Positions 61,990 to 64,000 of a stretch of 64,000 nt of DNA are shown piece after piece; position 1 is the stretch's first letter, and every line of letters starts with the position of its first letter. The notes beneath the pieces were generated by a model. The model was not told the origin of the DNA and searched no databases. It saw only the letters and a list, made by a program, of their open reading frames with translations. Position numbers and translations under genes: made by a program. The DNA is from Desertimonas flava (GTDB lineage Bacteria; Actinomycetota; Acidimicrobiia; Acidimicrobiales; Ilumatobacteraceae). The DNA lies in NCBI RefSeq assembly GCF_003426815.1, contig NZ_QKYK01000006.1:186001-250000 (forward strand), in the 5' to 3' direction.

Positions 61990-62826
61990 ATGGCCGATCC
62001 CGTACTGCTCGTCGACGACCCCGCTCCCAAGGTCCGCCGCCTCACCCTCAACCGACCGGAGAAGCGCAACGCGCTGAACGACGACCTCCGCGGCTCGCTG
62101 TTCGAGGAACTGCGCAAGGCCGACCGCGACTCGGAGATCTCGGCGATCGTCATCCGTGGCGTCGGCCCCTGCTTCAGCGCCGGCTACGACCTCGGCGCCG
62201 GCGGCAACCACGACGTCGAGCGGTCGATCGCTCAGGTGGACGGATGGTGGTCACGCCACGTCGTCAACAACTGGTTCGAGATGTGGGACATGGCGACGCC
62301 GATCATCGCCCAGGTACACGGTTACTGCCTGGCCGGTGGCACGGAGCTGGCGACGGCCTGCGATCTCGTCTATGTCGCCGAGGACGCCCAGATCGGGTAC
62401 CCACCGGTGCGCCTGATGTCGCCGCCCGACATGCAGTGGCAGACGTGGCTGCTCGGCCTGCGCCACGGCATGGAGGCGCTCCTCACCGGCGATTCGATGA
62501 CCGGCGTCGAGGCAGCCCAGCGCGGCTTCGCAAACCGCGCCCATCCCGCCGACGAGCTCGACGGCGCCGTCCTGGCGATCGCCGAACGCATCGCCAAGGT
62601 TCCCCTCGACCTGCTCGCCCTCAACAAGCGGTCGGCGCACCGGGCGATGGAGGCCATGGGGATCCGCAACGGCATCCGCAACGGCGCCGACATCCAGGCG
62701 ATGGGGTTCCACCAGCCGGCGTCGAGGGAGTACCTCAAGTCCTTCGCGACCAAGGGTGTGAGCGACGCGCTCAGCGACCGTGACCGGCAGTTCGGCGACT
62801 ACCGGGAGTCATCGGCCTCGGACTGA
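61990..62826 (+). CDS. Enoyl-CoA hydratase/isomerase (2)
   Basis: A 278-residue crotonase-fold protein: RPEKRNALNDDL, GPCFSAGYDLG and HGYCLAGGTELATACDLVYVAEDAQIGYPPVR. ATG 61990 starts about 38 bases after the previous stop. It differs clearly from the hydratase at 54.3 kb. It could hydrate or isomerise ring-opened acyl-CoA compounds. Confidence 0.83.
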   Translation: MADPVLLVDDPAPKVRRLTLNRPEKRNALNDDLRGSLFEELRKADRDSEISAIVIRGVGPCFSAGYDLGAGGNHDVERSIAQVDGWWSRHVVNNWFEMWDMATPIIAQVHGYCLAGGTELATACDLVYVAEDAQIGYPPVRLMSPPDMQWQTWLLGLRHGMEALLTGDSMTGVEAAQRGFANRAHPADELDGAVLAIAERIAKVPLDLLALNKRSAHRAMEAMGIRNGIRNGADIQAMGFHQPASREYLKSFATKGVSDALSDRDRQFGDYRESSASD

Positions 62827-62933
62827 CGGCATCGCAGAAGCGGACTGCCCGGCGCGGCGGGTCCGGCAGGGGACGAGCTCCCTACCATCGCTAGGTTTGA
62901 TCGCTGGATCCACCCCCTGGACTCGGAGGTCAC

Positions 62934-63776
62934 ATGAAGTATCTGGCTGGCGTCGACGGCGCCACGATCGCCGCCGATCACTGCGGTGACCTCGACGATC
63001 CGGCGGTGCTCCTCTTCCACGGTGGTGGCCAGACGCGCCACGCGTGGGGCGGCGCGTTGGAGGCGCTGGCCGCCGCCGGCTGGAACGCCTGGAGCTTCGA
63101 CCTGCGCGGCCACGGCGACAGCAGCTGGAGCGACGACGGCCAGTACACGATCGAACGCTTCGCCGGCGACGTGGCCGCGGTCGCCGGACAGTTCGACCGG
63201 CCGAGCATCGTCGGTGCGTCACTCGGCGGGATCGCGTCGCTCGCGGCCGTCGGTGAGGGACTGGCGCCCGACGTCCACTCCCTCGTCCTCGTCGACATCA
63301 CCCCGTCGTTCGAGGCCGACGGCGCTCGCCGCGTCCACGACTTCATGACTCAAGGGATCAACGGCTTCGCCAGCCTCGACGATGTGGCCGACGCCGTCGC
63401 CGCCTACCTCCCCCAGCGCCCCCGCCCACGCGATCCCGACGGCCTGCGCAAGAACCTCCGCCAGGGCGACGACGGCCGCTGGTACTGGCACTGGGATCCC
63501 AACTTCCTCCAACTCGGCGACTCGATGGAAGAGCGGCACCCCTTCGGCTCCGACGAGCGGATGTTCGCCGCGGCGCGAGCCGTCGAGATCCCGACGCTCC
63601 TCGTGCGCGGCGCCCTGAGCGACGTCGTGACCGCCGACGGCGCGGCGGCGTTCACCACGTTCATCCCCCACGCCGAGGTGGCCGAGGTGGGCGGCGCCGG
63701 CCACATGGTCGCCGGCGACCGCAACGACGATTTCAACGCCGCCATCCTCGACTTCCTCGACCGCCACCGCCCCTGA
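62934..63776 (+). CDS. Alpha/beta-hydrolase
   Basis: A 280-residue hydrolase. The nucleophile is S96 in VGASLGG, the oxyanion HGGG region is FHGGGQTRHAWG (29-40), and the catalytic His is in GAGHMVAGDR near 260. The acid is likely an Asp between 220 and 240. It may be a C-C hydrolase, esterase or lactonase in ring cleavage. About 107 bases separate it from the hydratase; a GGAGG precedes ATG 62934. Confidence 0.85.
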   Translation: MKYLAGVDGATIAADHCGDLDDPAVLLFHGGGQTRHAWGGALEALAAAGWNAWSFDLRGHGDSSWSDDGQYTIERFAGDVAAVAGQFDRPSIVGASLGGIASLAAVGEGLAPDVHSLVLVDITPSFEADGARRVHDFMTQGINGFASLDDVADAVAAYLPQRPRPRDPDGLRKNLRQGDDGRWYWHWDPNFLQLGDSMEERHPFGSDERMFAAARAVEIPTLLVRGALSDVVTADGAAAFTTFIPHAEVAEVGGAGHMVAGDRNDDFNAAILDFLDRHRP

Positions 63777-63886
63777 CCCGCTCCACCGCGTGGTCCAGAT
63801 CCAGCTCGAGTCGCCGCGAAGTACCTGGTAGCTGGGTCGTCGCCGGGTCAGGTATCTCTGTGACACTCCTTCTTTAGGGTGGGTGT

Positions 63887-64000
63887 ATGGCGGTGATGGA
63901 CGATCCGACGGCGGCTGGGGAGGCTGTCGATGATCCGATGGCGGTGGCTGTCGGTGCGGTGTTGTCGGTCGCCTCTGATGTCGCTGAGCGTGACGGCCAC
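63887..64000 (+). CDS. Start of an unidentified gene (cut by window edge)
   Basis: An open frame from ATG 63887 to the end, with 38 residues (MAVMDDPTAAGEAVDDPMAVAVG..). It is Ala/Asp/Val-rich with no domain yet visible. TAGGGT ends 6 bases before the ATG, so it may be leaderless. The product cannot be identified; the N-terminus of an HNH-endonuclease (DUF222) protein is one guess without support. Confidence 0.4.
   Translation, partial: MAVMDDPTAAGEAVDDPMAVAVGAVLSVASDVAERDGH

Overview
The window is very GC-rich and densely coded, with short gaps and long runs of genes overlapping by 4 bases (ATGA/GTGA). GTG starts are frequent, and many start codons lie 4-8 bases after a TANNNT -10 box, the layout of leaderless transcripts. 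With the F420-type luciferase-like enzymes, the many TetR regulators and the SnoaL-like proteins, this suggests an actinobacterium, perhaps of the class Acidimicrobiia. That placement is inference. No rRNA, tRNA, CRISPR array or intact transposase was seen.

The region looks like a catabolic supercluster for a carboxylated cyclic, terpenoid-, steroid- or aromatic-like compound. Left to right: (1) the start of a PEP-utilising enzyme (cut by the window edge) and Rieske oxygenase A (1-2.5 kb); (2) a branched-chain-amino-acid-type ABC importer, LivF, LivG and a fused LivH-LivM permease, with two paralogous binding proteins (2.8-10 kb); (3) a seven-gene operon read leftward from 16.2 kb: lipocalin-like protein, epimerase, DUF6285-like protein, APH-type kinase, two SnoaL-like proteins and an acyl-CoA synthetase; (4) an SDR with Rieske B, then SnoaL and VOC genes; (5) a 548-bp element with inverted ends; (6) a leftward operon from 25.0 kb: DUF35 protein, a coupled mini-ORF, lipid-transfer-type thiolase, two VOC proteins, an F420 LLM oxidoreductase and a carotenoid oxygenase; (7) a FadD19-like synthetase, a KstD-like flavoprotein, an alcohol dehydrogenase, an ABM protein and Rieske C; (8) Rieske D with a small partner protein, a ThuA-like protein and an LLM enzyme; (9) SDRs, a synthetase and a PNPOx protein; (10) a TetR and acyl-CoA dehydrogenase pair leading into an acetoin-dehydrogenase-type cluster (E1alpha, E1beta, AcoX, E2) with two coupled mini-ORFs inside it; (11) P450 and TetR; (12) a secreted RTX-like protein; (13) enoyl-CoA hydratase diverging from a small partner protein and Rieske E; (14) a molybdopterin oxidoreductase operon; (15) a glutathionyl-hydroquinone-reductase-like protein, an enoyl-CoA hydratase and an alpha/beta hydrolase.

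A plausible scheme is uptake by the ABC system, CoA activation by three synthetases, ring and side-chain oxidation by five Rieske oxygenases, a P450, flavoproteins and SDRs, then beta-oxidation-like steps by acyl-CoA dehydrogenase, hydratases and thiolase-DUF35. The substrate cannot be read from the sequence.

Four patterns stand out beyond the gene list. First, a shared palindromic operator (about AACTAACTGATCGGTCAATT) sits at about ten promoters, often over the -10 box of a leaderless gene, and may define one TetR regulon. Second, a small, probably undescribed protein is 4-base coupled to two of the Rieske oxygenases, in opposite gene orders. Third, GAGCGAAGCGAGC-type repeats form translationally coupled mini-ORFs or protein tails instead of breaking operons. 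Fourth, six hairpins sharing a GTGCCAGGCAC-like core lie at gene 3' ends, mostly between convergent genes.
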